A stretch of DNA of 64,000 nucleotides from Peribacillus deserti (GTDB lineage Bacteria; Bacillota; Bacilli; Bacillales; DSM-1321): the NCBI RefSeq assembly GCF_016909175.1, contig NZ_JAFBFI010000002.1, positions 62,001-126,000 of the forward strand. The letters are read 5' to 3'. A model generated the notes under the pieces. It worked only from the letters and a program-made list of their open reading frames with translations. It had not been told where the DNA came from and ran no database searches. The number at the start of each line of letters is the position of its first letter. Position 1 is the stretch's first letter. The position numbers and the translations under genes were made by a program. Below, in pieces: positions 9,033 to 17,392 of this stretch.

Positions 9033-9446
9033 TTAATCATCTTGGTTTTGATTCTGTTCCTGATCTTGCTCAGAATCAGAATCTGCATCCGCCCGGGAGC
9101 GTACTCTAGATCTAGAATCAGAATCTACATTAATATCAATACAGAAGTCGACTCTAGCGTTGCCACTGTTAGAAACACGGGAATTTGCATCTGAATTGCT
9201 GCGGTTGTGGTTTTTTAGTTCATTATCGTTATCGTTGTCATTATCATTATCATTTCTTGTATCCACATCATTATCTACATCTGTATCAACGTCAGATTTA
9301 TTGTCTAAATCGTTATCCACTTCAAAATCCACATCTGAATCGGAGTTAGAACGGCTGTTAGAACCCCCATTACCATCATAACCAAATCCATTAAAATTGT
9401 TTTCTTCATTATTACGTCTGCGCCCGTTATTTAACCAGAATGTCAT
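9033..9446 (-). CDS. Asp/Asn/Ser-rich low-complexity acidic protein
   Basis: A 137-residue product made almost entirely of Asp, Asn, Ser, Glu and Arg. The N-terminal 40 residues are Asn/Gly-rich, a central Asp-x-Asp run (about 40-80) alternates with Val/Leu/Asn, and the C terminus is Asp-Ser-Arg and Gln/Asp-rich. The ATG is preceded on the minus strand by AAAGGGGGTT, and a terminator follows, so it is very likely expressed. Such sequences occur in spore coat or surface proteins and in metal-binding disordered proteins; this is inference only. There is no signal peptide. The opposite-strand Leu/Ser-rich frame is its shadow. Confidence 0.7.
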   Translation of the reverse strand: MTFWLNNGRRRNNEENNFNGFGYDGNGGSNSRSNSDSDVDFEVDNDLDNKSDVDTDVDNDVDTRNDNDNDNDNDNELKNHNRSNSDANSRVSNSGNARVDFCIDINVDSDSRSRVRSRADADSDSEQDQEQNQNQDD

Positions 9447-9640
9447 GATTTAACCCCCTTTCCACTTCCTAAAATAATGTATTCAGCAATAGGGAAAATG
9501 GTTAGGGACTAATACCTACTTATGATTGTTTTATTTAAATTACTGAACAACAGGATGTTATTGAATAAAAAACTAAATTACATAAATATGGATTAATGGA
9601 AAGAATAAATATACGACCTTTCTGGAGAAGAGGCTTGTAT

Positions 9641-9670
9641 TTCAAAAGTTCAAATCATGTATGCTATAAT
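9641..9670 (+). promoter_or_regulatory. putative extended -10 promoter
   Basis: TGCTATAAT (9662-9670) with a weak -35 (TTCAAA, 9641-9646), about 35 bp before the PAS-STAS gene. Confidence 0.5.
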
Positions 9671-9703
9671 GAACATACTTTATTCAGAGATAGGTGAAAT
9701 CTT

Positions 9704-10474
9704 ATGGCTGCAATTGGTCAACTTCCTGATACAATAAGTTTGAGTAACGCTATTGACAGTATTGGGGAAACTGTAATAATTGCTGATAAAAATTATAATG
9801 TGTGCTGGATGAATTCTAAAGCCGTAGAATTATTATCAATAATTGCCCCTTTATACGGTTTAACTGATGCAAACGACTTAATCGGTCTAAACATGAACCA
9901 TTTCCACAGAAAACCCGAGCATCAGAATAGAATTATGGACACACTTAAAGATGGACATCGTACACGTATTACCATTAAGGATAAATTTGTTGCTGACATC
10001 GTTATATCCGTTATAAAAAATAAAGATTTCTCCATTGAAGGTTATGTTGTAATGTTAATGGATGTAACCACTAAGGCAGAGGAAGAGCAAAAAAAGGAAC
10101 GCTTGATTCAAGCATTATCTATACCGATATTAAGAGTCTGGAAGAAAACCATTGCACTGCCGCTAATTGGAGAATTTGATACCGACCGGGCAGACAGGCT
10201 TATTTCTTCCGTCTTGAAAGAATGTGCTGCTAATGGAATTCAGTTTGTCTTAATTGATCTTAGTGGATTGTATAATTTTGATTTACACATTAGAGGTCAA
10301 ATACAAAAATTAATTGATTGTTTAAAGCTGATTGGCACTGAATGCATCATTGTCGGAATTACACCAGAGCTTGCACAATCAATTATCCAGCTCGAAAATT
10401 CAATTCCTACGTTTAATTCAGCTCATGCCGGTCTTGAATATATTATTAACCGCCAGTCATCATCCAAAGAGTAG
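9704..10474 (+). CDS. PAS-STAS domain protein, RsbR-like stressosome component
   Basis: The 256-residue product has an N-terminal PAS domain (about 15-125; IDSIGETVIIADKNYNVCWMN, then MLMDVTTKAEEEQ) and a C-terminal STAS domain (about 135-250; IPILRVWKKTIALPLIGEFD, then FVLIDLSGLYNFD). Non-haem RsbR paralogues of Bacillus join such sensory N termini to STAS and build the stressosome that controls sigma-B. The partner kinase and phosphatase (RsbT, RsbU) are not nearby. A second sensor-STAS gene follows at 10963 with related STAS sequence. The ribosome-binding site is GATAGGTGA. Confidence 0.85.
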   Translation: MAAIGQLPDTISLSNAIDSIGETVIIADKNYNVCWMNSKAVELLSIIAPLYGLTDANDLIGLNMNHFHRKPEHQNRIMDTLKDGHRTRITIKDKFVADIVISVIKNKDFSIEGYVVMLMDVTTKAEEEQKKERLIQALSIPILRVWKKTIALPLIGEFDTDRADRLISSVLKECAANGIQFVLIDLSGLYNFDLHIRGQIQKLIDCLKLIGTECIIVGITPELAQSIIQLENSIPTFNSAHAGLEYIINRQSSSKE

Positions 10475-10499
10475 CCAGCAAATTTGCTGGCTTTGTTTT
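10473..10499 (+). terminator. intrinsic terminator after the PAS-STAS gene
   Basis: Stem AGCCAGCA / TGCTGGCT overlapping the stop region, followed by T-rich sequence. Confidence 0.7.
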
Positions 10500-10581
10500 C
10501 TAGGGTTAGTAAAATGACTTTAATGATTCTTTCTTCCGAATCATTCTAACCTGGCTTAACAACGTGAAATCTTTTAATGAA

Positions 10582-10623
10582 TCAAAAAAATGATCCCCCT
10601 ATTTCGAGGGGGATCATTTTTTA
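10582..10623. terminator. intrinsic terminator, mainly for the minus-strand small gene
   Basis: Ten-bp stem TGATCCCCCT / AGGGGGATCA with T-rich flanks on both sides. It lies directly after the stop of the small gene at 10621-10746. Confidence 0.75.
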
Positions 10624-10746
10624 TTTCTTTTTTGGAAGTCCCATGGATTGGAGCTGGGTCATTACTTGCTGTCTTGAATTTTTATTTCTCAATAAATATG
10701 CAGCTCCTAAGGCGAGGGAACTCATCATCATTTTTTTACGATCCAT
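10621..10746 (-). CDS. small DUF3918-like protein, 41 residues
   Basis: A short basic peptide starting MDRKKMMMSSLALGAAYLL, with one hydrophobic stretch and a basic tail ending PKKK. The ATG is preceded by AGGAGGACAAC and a strong terminator follows. Its size and hydrophobic-then-basic layout resemble the DUF3918/YrzQ small proteins of Bacillus, but I cannot confirm this. Membrane-associated; function unknown. Confidence 0.7.
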   Translation of the reverse strand: MDRKKMMMSSLALGAAYLLRNKNSRQQVMTQLQSMGLPKKK

Positions 10747-10962
10747 AATGTTGTCCTCCTAGTGTGTGATTTTAACGCATATTAGAAAATACCCTGCAGT
10801 TAATAAAATAAACGTATACTAAGAGATGAAACATCTTTGTAACTGAAGTGAAAAGGTATTGCATTTATCTTCAAGAAATATGAAATATATGTTTATAGTG
10901 CTGTGGATAGGGTATAGAAAATAAGTTGTAAATATTTCGTAAACGGAAAGGTTTGATTATGA

Positions 10963-11841
10963 ATGACAGCAGGATCAGTAACATCACAGCCCCGCATTAA
11001 GTCTTTCCGTAACTTTGATGAAGCAGCTGAAAATATTCTTCAATTTATGAGTAAATTAATTCATATAAATACATTGTTTGTTGCAAAGAATGATAAGCTT
11101 ACAAACCAGATTTCAAATGTTATAAATAGGGATATACCGTTATTGGAAAGAGGGGTACAATGGCCTTTTGAAGAGACACTTTGCAAATTGAGTGTGGATA
11201 AGGGCAGTACAATTCTGATTATAGAGGATTTGAACAAGAGTCCACTGGCTAAAAGTCTTACTGTCACTCAGAATTTAGGAGGCGGCAGCTTTATTGCTAT
11301 TCCAATTTATTATGAAAATGGGGAAAATTACGGGACGATTTGCGGCCTTGATCAAAGACCATTTGAATTCACAAATGATCATATAGAGTTATTTGAAAAC
11401 ATGGCTTCTGTTTTAACTTATGTACTTGAACTTGATAAAGCTAACCAACAAATTAATGAACTTTCTGTTCCGATTGTATTAATTGCAGAAGGCGTTGCCA
11501 TCCTTCCAATCATCGGAGACATAAATGAAGAAAGAGCAGAAATCATTATTAAAAACACTTTGGCGAGCAGTACCGAGTTGTCACTGCAATATTTGATAAT
11601 CGACTTATCAGGCATTGTCCAGATAAATGATACAGTGGGTCATCATTTACTAAACATCGTAAAAATGCTTAAGCTGATAGGGGTAACTCCAGTGCTTACA
11701 GGAATTAGACCAGATCTCGCTGTTAAAGCTGCCAAGATTAATGGAGAACTCAGTCATATCACAATTAAGAATAATCCTCAGGAAGCGCTGGCTCATATAG
11801 GATTCTACTTGAATCACAGCTATGCAGCTGGAAGGCAGTGA
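10963..11841 (+). CDS. GAF-STAS domain protein, RsbR-like
   Basis: The 292-residue product has a GAF domain (about 25-155; MSKLIHINTLFVAKND, then GGGSFIAIPIYYENGENYGTICGLD) and a STAS domain (about 165-285; LSVPIVLIAEGVAILPIIGD, then YLIIDLSGIVQIND). It is built like the PAS-STAS protein at 9704 but with a different sensor, so the two probably bring different signals to one stressosome-like assembly. The match of GAF-STAS to B. subtilis-type light or redox RsbR paralogues is by architecture only. The ribosome-binding site GGAAAGG lies about 12 bp upstream of the ATG. Confidence 0.85.
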   Translation: MTAGSVTSQPRIKSFRNFDEAAENILQFMSKLIHINTLFVAKNDKLTNQISNVINRDIPLLERGVQWPFEETLCKLSVDKGSTILIIEDLNKSPLAKSLTVTQNLGGGSFIAIPIYYENGENYGTICGLDQRPFEFTNDHIELFENMASVLTYVLELDKANQQINELSVPIVLIAEGVAILPIIGDINEERAEIIIKNTLASSTELSLQYLIIDLSGIVQINDTVGHHLLNIVKMLKLIGVTPVLTGIRPDLAVKAAKINGELSHITIKNNPQEALAHIGFYLNHSYAAGRQ

Positions 11842-12031
11842 CACTGTCGAATGCCCAGGCTTGGATTGCAGGAAAAAAAGATATAGGGAACTTGAATTTC
11901 AATAATATACAATAAAGGCACTACCCGTTGTATTCTCCTTAATAAATATCCATCTTGCAGGTCCTCCTTAACAAGCGTCAGGCTGTGCAGCCTTTTACGC
12001 AAGGCTAAACAAAGGGTATGAAATGTAAAAA

Positions 12032-12062
12032 GAGCCGCCAGTCAAAACTGGCAGGCCCGTTT
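12032..12062 (-). terminator. intrinsic terminator of the YhcN-like gene
   Basis: Stem GCCAGT / ACTGGC with outer pairing. On the minus strand it ends in a T run immediately after the stop of the lipoprotein gene. The rest of 11842-12031 shows no convincing gene. Confidence 0.6.
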
Positions 12063-12800
12063 TTATCTTCCGTTAAAAATCCCGCGTACATAGTTGTTAA
12101 AGTTATCAAATAACCCGTCATTGTTTCCGTTTCTCATATCATTATCGAAATCGCCAAAGCGGCCATAAACTTCGTTGTCAAAAGAAACATATACTTTATG
12201 GATACTTTTATCTGTTTCACGTACTTTGTCAGCGATTTGCTGTTCGCGCTTTGTGGAAACTTTACTGTAGTTTTTGTCTCCGTTATTACCATTATTGTTA
12301 TTGTTGTCAGTCATGTTTCTGTCGTCATTATTTATTCCAACGTCGTCACCAAGTCTGTTTCCATCACCGAATCCTCCGTACTGACCCATTCCATTATCAT
12401 CGTCAGTAGCAATGTCATTGCCGATGCCAACATCTGTATTTCCTGTTGTACCACCGTTTCTGTTGCCGATATTGTTGCCATTTTCACCGTTTCTGTTACC
12501 CATCATACCATCATTTCCGTTGTTGTTTCCGTTATTGTCGTCTTGATTTCTAACAGCAACATAAGCTTTATTACCTGTAACAATTACATGAGCCTGGTCG
12601 ACTGAACGAAGTTCTTCAACCTGTTTCTCAATGCGGTTTTCATTTCTAAGATTTTTGTTGCCATTACCAACATCATTTCTAATTCTTGTTGCTTCATTAT
12701 TCCCACGGTTATTGACACCATTATCGTTGCCATTGTTTCCACAGGCAGATAATCCCGCAAGAACAACAAGAAAAGAGAATATAACCCAAACTTTTTTCAT
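12063..12800 (-). CDS. YhcN/YlaJ-type sporulation lipoprotein with Asn/Gly-rich insert
   Basis: The 245-residue product has a signal sequence ending in the lipobox LSAC (Cys about 20) and a long Asn/Gly/Asp-rich region. A YhcN/YlaJ domain is split around this low-complexity insert: IEKQVEELRSVDQAHVIVTG, then EQQIADKVRETDKSIHKVYV. The family is found in Bacillus spores and contributes to germination or outgrowth; exact action is unknown. The ATG at 12800 follows AAGGAGTG; the in-frame GTG at 12809 lies inside that site. The Asn/Gly expansion is unusually long. Confidence 0.88.
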   Translation of the reverse strand: MKKVWVIFSFLVVLAGLSACGNNGNDNGVNNRGNNEATRIRNDVGNGNKNLRNENRIEKQVEELRSVDQAHVIVTGNKAYVAVRNQDDNNGNNNGNDGMMGNRNGENGNNIGNRNGGTTGNTDVGIGNDIATDDDNGMGQYGGFGDGNRLGDDVGINNDDRNMTDNNNNNGNNGDKNYSKVSTKREQQIADKVRETDKSIHKVYVSFDNEVYGRFGDFDNDMRNGNNDGLFDNFNNYVRGIFNGR

Positions 12801-12927
12801 GATTTTCACTCCTTATAGTTTACAGTTGCATGTTTAGCTTGCCTTACTTACTCTCTAGTATGCAGGAATCGAGATGACAAAAAATGGAGAAGGGTGACAC
12901 TGCCTATACGAGGGATAAAACAAAATT

Positions 12928-13012
12928 AATGGGGTAAATCAGGATTTTGGAGGGGTAAATAGAATTTAAGGGGGGAATTCAAATTTGGATGGGTAAATTC
13001 AAATTTATGGGG
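12928..13012. repeat. degenerate tandem repeat of about 20 bp (G-rich)
   Basis: Four imperfect units share the pattern GGGGTAAAT followed by A/T-rich sequence and the next G run (for example TGGGGTAAATCAGG, then AGGGGTAAATAGAA). It lies in the spacer 12801-13300, where I see no gene. Confidence 0.6.
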
Positions 13013-13300
13013 ATACTCCAGATACCTGAGAATATGTTATTGACTTACACCAAATCCTGTTTTTGTGGAATTACTTTCTTAGTTCGTTTTCGGCCATCTG
13101 GATTTTAAAACGAATGTAAACTTCCGGTTCCAGAGACAGCTGGTTAATTATAGACCCAAATCTGGCTAAAGCTCGGTTCATTGGTTTTTTCTCATCCAAT
13201 AAAGGTTAAAACATAAGTAGATTGAATTGATACCAGAAGTAAAATCCATTATTGTAAATAACATAGATAACAAAGCTTGCTTTGTGATGAGGTGATTTGT

Positions 13301-13921
13301 ATGGAACTGGAGAACATTTTCGATAAGCTTAAAGAGCATACACCTACAATACTGGGGAGTGAGAGGTTTTCAAAGTATGCCGTCCTGCTTCCTTTAATGA
13401 AAAAAGAAGGTGAGATTCACGTGCTTTTTGAAGTGCGCTCTCTAGAGATGAGAAGGCAGCCGGGAGAAATATGCTTTCCAGGCGGCAGAATTGACTCTAA
13501 TGACAGTGATGAAAAAGGTGCTGCTATTAGGGAAACTGTTGAAGAATTAGGTATTCCTAAAGAAAATATTGATAACGTTTATCCGATTGATTATCTAATT
13601 TCTCCATATGGTATGATCGTTTATCCTTTTGTAGGCTGGATTGAAAGGCCAGAAGATATTAAAGTTAATCCAGCAGAGGTAGGGGAGACCTTTACAGTTC
13701 CGCTTACCTTTTTTTTGAATTCGCCTCCAAAAATATATAATGTTAACTTTAAGGCAGAGCCAGAAGATGATTTTCCAATCGATTTATTGGTGGGCGGTGA
13801 AAATTACCAGTGGCGGCCCCGGCAGCTGGAAGAATACTTTTATTTATATGAAGATAAAGTAATTTGGGGGCTGACTGCAAGGATTCTTTCCCATTTTATA
13901 GAGGTATTACATAAGAGTTAG
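13301..13921 (+). CDS. Nudix hydrolase, CoA pyrophosphatase type
   Basis: The 206-residue product carries the CoA-diphosphatase signature just before the Nudix box (LFEVRSLEMRRQPGEICFPG). The box itself is GGRIDSNDSDEKGAAIRE, followed by TVEELGI. Members (YeaB/NudL, PCD1) cleave CoA and oxidised CoA to 3',5'-ADP and phosphopantetheine in the cytosol. GATGAGGTGATT before the ATG at 13301 selects this start over an upstream in-frame GTG/TTG. It is monocistronic, with a terminator behind it. Confidence 0.9.
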   Translation: MELENIFDKLKEHTPTILGSERFSKYAVLLPLMKKEGEIHVLFEVRSLEMRRQPGEICFPGGRIDSNDSDEKGAAIRETVEELGIPKENIDNVYPIDYLISPYGMIVYPFVGWIERPEDIKVNPAEVGETFTVPLTFFLNSPPKIYNVNFKAEPEDDFPIDLLVGGENYQWRPRQLEEYFYLYEDKVIWGLTARILSHFIEVLHKS

Positions 13922-13982
13922 TCCCTGCTGCCTTGCTTAAAAGAAAGCCATTGACCGCCATATGACCCAAACCTATCCATTT

Positions 13983-14009
13983 CCTCCGCTATAAGGCGGA
14001 GTTTTTTTT
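13983..14009 (+). terminator. intrinsic terminator after the CoA Nudix gene
   Basis: Stem CTCCGC / GCGGAG followed by eight T. Confidence 0.85.
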
Positions 14010-14098
14010 ATGGAAATGTACATAGTATCGAAACCCTAAAGTATATTAATGATTTAATTAAATATGATGTTATAAGAATATAAAAAGGTGTGGTTTAT

Positions 14099-15361
14099 AT
14101 GGCTGTTCACACAGTACGAACAGGTGACAATCTATGGGCAATATCACAGCAATATGGGGTATCAATTTCCACAATTACAGAAAGCAATGGACTCCAGTCC
14201 GCGAAATTAACCCCTGGCTTAGCCTTATACATACCCGTAAATGACGAGCCCATACGAGTTTACCGGGTAAAAGCAGGTGATAACCTGGCTCAAATTGCTT
14301 CAAGATTTAATACCACTGTCCAGGCAATCTTAGCTCGTAATCCTTCTGTAACTCCAGCTCGATTAGTAATTGGGCAGACATTGGTCATTCCTTCCCCAAT
14401 TAAACTTAGTCTAGAGACTCTCGGCTTTATTGTGCCATATAATCGCGAGGCTTTTCTTGCTGGGCTGCCTGCTATTAGCCAGCAGCTGACTTATTTAGCA
14501 ATAGCTGCCTTTGCATTTACTGAAGAGGGATATGCTTATGTGGAATTAAATGATACAGGAATAACCGCTAGGAGCAGGCAGCTTGGCATTATTCCTCTAT
14601 TAATGGTTAGGAACTATCGTAATGGTAACTTTGATGCTGAACTTGCCGGAACGGTTCTTGGAAACCCGGCTTACCGCCGTAATCTGATCGCAAGCCTGTC
14701 AACATTAGCCAGGCAGCGGGGGTATGGAGGAGTAAGTATAGACATAGAATTTATCCCACCGGCAAGACGAAATGATTTTAATCTCTTCCTAAGAGATCTT
14801 AAAGTAGAATTAGGGACCCTCATCCTGCAGGTAAACGTACATGCCAAAACGGAAGATATTCCTACTAACCGTATAATAGGTGCGTACGATTATAGAACCA
14901 TTGGCAGTATTGCTGATCTAACGGCAGTCATGACGATTGATTATGGATATCCCGGGGGGCCTCCGGATCCTATATCGCCAGTATGGTGGCTGGCACAGGT
15001 AATCCGATATAGCATAACTCAAATTAACCCGCGAAAGCTGCTAATAGCCATGGCTTTATATGGATATGACAAAGATGCTGGCACTAATGCAACCAGGGCA
15101 CTCTCTGTACTCAATGCCCAAAATCAGGCTATTACACTTGGAGTTCCAATCCAATTCAACACCGCTGCCCAATCCCCCTTTTACCGCTACCTGGCAGAGG
15201 CTGCAGAACACGTTGTCTGGTTTGAAGACATCCGAAGCTACATCCAAAAAATCAACCAAATAGACTTATATGGCTTGCGAGGCACCACACTCTGGCAGCT
15301 AAGCCTGCAAGCTCCCCAGCTCTGGGCATACTTAAAACAGAATACCACTATCATAAAATAA
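14099..15361 (+). CDS. yaaH: LysM-LysM-GH18 spore cortex glycosidase (YaaH/SleL-like)
   Basis: The roughly 420-residue product has two LysM domains (about 1-45, VHTVRTGDNLWAISQQYGVS; and about 49-95, YRVKAGDNLAQIASRFN) and a glycoside hydrolase family 18 barrel. The active-site strand is GGVSIDIEF with the catalytic Glu. Length and order match B. subtilis YaaH and B. cereus SleL, N-acetylglucosaminidases in the spore that process cortex muropeptides during germination. It has no signal peptide, as in the family. The ATG at 14099 follows AAAAAGGTG. Symbol by architecture only. Confidence 0.88.
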   Translation: MAVHTVRTGDNLWAISQQYGVSISTITESNGLQSAKLTPGLALYIPVNDEPIRVYRVKAGDNLAQIASRFNTTVQAILARNPSVTPARLVIGQTLVIPSPIKLSLETLGFIVPYNREAFLAGLPAISQQLTYLAIAAFAFTEEGYAYVELNDTGITARSRQLGIIPLLMVRNYRNGNFDAELAGTVLGNPAYRRNLIASLSTLARQRGYGGVSIDIEFIPPARRNDFNLFLRDLKVELGTLILQVNVHAKTEDIPTNRIIGAYDYRTIGSIADLTAVMTIDYGYPGGPPDPISPVWWLAQVIRYSITQINPRKLLIAMALYGYDKDAGTNATRALSVLNAQNQAITLGVPIQFNTAAQSPFYRYLAEAAEHVVWFEDIRSYIQKINQIDLYGLRGTTLWQLSLQAPQLWAYLKQNTTIIK

Positions 15362-15366
15362 TAGTC

Positions 15367-15396
15367 AGGGACACCCCCTTTATGGGGACTGTCCCT
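15367..15396 (+). terminator. intrinsic terminator after the GH18 gene
   Basis: Stem AGGGACA / TGTCCCT enclosing CCCC / GGGG, then ATTTG. A separate 18-bp perfect palindrome (GCTCTC...GAGAGC) lies at 15425-15442 and may be a second terminator or an operator before the regulator gene. Confidence 0.6.
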
Positions 15397-15525
15397 ATTT
15401 GCCGTACTCTTTGTCTTAAGGGATGCTCTCTTTAAAGAGAGCTGTCTTTATTTCCCAGTCTTATGATAGAGTATAATTATTCAATATTATTATTTTAAGA
15501 GGATGGATGATTTGGAGCTGATGTT

Positions 15526-16221
15526 ATGTATAAGATTATGATAGTGGAGGATGACAGCAAGATTTCCTCCATATTATCCTCACATCTTGAAAAGTACGGG
15601 TATACACCTGTTCTGCCTTCGAATTTTAAGGATATAAAAAAGGAATTTATGCTAAGCAGCCCGCACTTAGTTCTGCTAGATGTGAACCTGCCATATTTTG
15701 ATGGTTATTACTGGTGCAGGCAAATACGGATGTTTTCGAATATACCGATCATTTTTATATCAGCCAGGGTTGGAGAGATGGACCAGGTGATGGCTATTGA
15801 AAACGGCGGAGACGATTATATAACAAAACCTTTTCATTTAGATGTGGTGATGGCCAAGATAAAGGGAACGCTGCGGCGGGCATATGGTGAATACTCGATG
15901 TCTAATGAACAAGAGGTTATCCAGATAAATGATCTATACTTATACCCCTCTCAGCATAAAGCAGAACGGAACGAGTACAGTGTGCAGCTGTCTAGAAATG
16001 AATATATTCTTTTGGAATCACTGGTAAAAAGAATGAATGAAACGGTTGCTAGAGAAGACCTTTTAGAAGCGCTTTGGGACAATCAGGCATTTGTAGACGA
16101 TAACACTCTTACCGTAAATGTAAAGCGAGTAAGAAGCAGGCTCCAAGAAATGGGAATAAAAGATGCGATACAAACAAAACGGGGCATAGGTTATTCCTTT
16201 TCACCGGAATGGAGAGAATAA
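15526..16221 (+). CDS. OmpR-family response regulator (BceR type)
   Basis: The 231-residue product has a receiver domain with acidic pocket VEDD (about 8-10), phospho-acceptor Asp in LVLLDVNLPYFDG, Ser/Thr in FISA and Lys in ITKPF. A winged-helix DNA-binding domain (about 130-228) ends in TKRGIGYSF. It is the first gene of a regulator-kinase-ATPase-permease set, the standard Bce-type layout in which the regulator activates the transporter genes in response to peptide antibiotics. Its stop overlaps the kinase start (TAATG). Confidence 0.94.
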   Translation: MYKIMIVEDDSKISSILSSHLEKYGYTPVLPSNFKDIKKEFMLSSPHLVLLDVNLPYFDGYYWCRQIRMFSNIPIIFISARVGEMDQVMAIENGGDDYITKPFHLDVVMAKIKGTLRRAYGEYSMSNEQEVIQINDLYLYPSQHKAERNEYSVQLSRNEYILLESLVKRMNETVAREDLLEALWDNQAFVDDNTLTVNVKRVRSRLQEMGIKDAIQTKRGIGYSFSPEWRE

Positions 16222-17282
16222 TGGGCTGGAAGAATTACATGTTAGACCAATTGGTTTACATTTGCGTCTATTGGTTTCAGGTTCTGCTGGTTCTGCTCAT
16301 CGTTCAGCTTGATTTCTTTGAAAGGAAGCATTCCCTCGGTACAGTAAATATTCTATACATCCTTTTCTTAAGCTTATTTATCTTTTCTGTGTTCATCCTG
16401 ATCGACTATACCTTAAAGAAAAAATTCTTCAATAAAGCTAACCAGTTCTTGAATGATTCAGGACAGCCAGGAAAAACTGCGGCCTTGGATTATGGGGGTA
16501 CCCGCGAGCAAAAAGAATTTGTCCGGATTCTGAAAAAATTACAAAGTACATATCTCACATCCTTAATGAAGAACGAAAAAAAGCAGCAGGAATATTTGCA
16601 CTTTATGAATGTATGGATTCATCAAATGAAAACTCCTGCTTTTGTTATATCACTGCTTTTAGAAAAAGAAAGGAAAAAAGAAATGGAAGCTGCTGAAATT
16701 CTGGAGAGTATAAGTCAGGAGAATGAGCGGATCCTGCAGGGCTTAGATTTAGTACTTCATGTGGCCAGATATAATGAATTTGAGAAGGATTATAAGGTTG
16801 AATATCTCGAGCTGGAAACGTTAGTCAGAAATCTGATCAACGTAAATAAAAAGGTATTTATCCGGCATTCTATCTACCCAGTCTTTGAAAACAGGGCTGA
16901 AAATGCCTTAGTTCAGAGTGATAAAAAATGGCTTGAGTTTATTATTCATCAGCTGTTAAATAACTCAATTAAGTATACGAAGCTCAAAGATAGCGATAAA
17001 AAACAGATTTTATTTTTAATTAAAATAGAAAATCATCAAACCATTTTATCGATAAAGGACAATGGAATCGGAATACCCAGAAAAGACATAAAAAGAGTAT
17101 TCGAGCCTTTTTTTACAGGTGAAAATGGACGGGTCACACATGAAGCAACAGGGATGGGCCTGTTCCTTACTAAGCAAATATGTGACAAGCTGGGGCATGG
17201 TGTACAAATTTCCAGCACAGAAGGGCAGGGGACAGCTGTTACTATTCTATTTTCTAATGAGCATTCGTATTTTGATTTATAA
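16221..17282 (+). CDS. intramembrane-sensing histidine kinase (BceS type)
   Basis: The roughly 353-residue product has two closely spaced N-terminal membrane helices with almost no extracellular loop, the hallmark of intramembrane-sensing kinases. The HisKA motif FMNVWIHQMKTP contains the phospho-acceptor His, and the HATPase_c domain has N box HQLLNNSIKYT, G1 DNGIGIP and G2 GMGLFL. BceS kinases sense through the BceB-type permease rather than directly; that partner is encoded downstream. The start is the ATG overlapping the regulator stop; an in-frame ATG at 16209 lies before the GGAG site. Confidence 0.93.
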   Translation: MGWKNYMLDQLVYICVYWFQVLLVLLIVQLDFFERKHSLGTVNILYILFLSLFIFSVFILIDYTLKKKFFNKANQFLNDSGQPGKTAALDYGGTREQKEFVRILKKLQSTYLTSLMKNEKKQQEYLHFMNVWIHQMKTPAFVISLLLEKERKKEMEAAEILESISQENERILQGLDLVLHVARYNEFEKDYKVEYLELETLVRNLINVNKKVFIRHSIYPVFENRAENALVQSDKKWLEFIIHQLLNNSIKYTKLKDSDKKQILFLIKIENHQTILSIKDNGIGIPRKDIKRVFEPFFTGENGRVTHEATGMGLFLTKQICDKLGHGVQISSTEGQGTAVTILFSNEHSYFDL

Positions 17283-17284
17283 AG

Positions 17285-17298
17285 TGACAAAATTGTAA
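17285..17298 (+). promoter_or_regulatory. BceR-like operator
   Basis: TGACA-AAAT-TGTAA matches the BceR binding consensus TNACA-N4-TGTAA known from B. subtilis. It lies 3 bp after the kinase stop and about 95 bp before the ABC ATPase start, where a BceR-type regulator would act. Confidence 0.7.
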
Positions 17299-17392
17299 GA
17301 TAATTACTTTGCTTTGTAAGGAAAATCGATACCTTCTCTTTCCATATTTTCTTAAGATAAAGGTACAAGGAAAAAGGAAGGAGTTATTTTAT

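Noticed and set aside
8870-9109. 79-codon open frame after the kinase gene
   Set aside because: It runs through a terminator hairpin and into the end of the opposite gene, and has no ribosome-binding site.
9160-9381. Leu/Ser-rich open frame on the plus strand
   Set aside because: It is the complement of the Asp/Asn/Ser-rich gene at 9033-9446, whose ribosome-binding site and terminator are on the minus strand.
12198-12605. Val/Ile/Ser-rich open frame on the plus strand
   Set aside because: Shadow of the Asn/Gly-rich YhcN-like lipoprotein gene; no ribosome-binding site.
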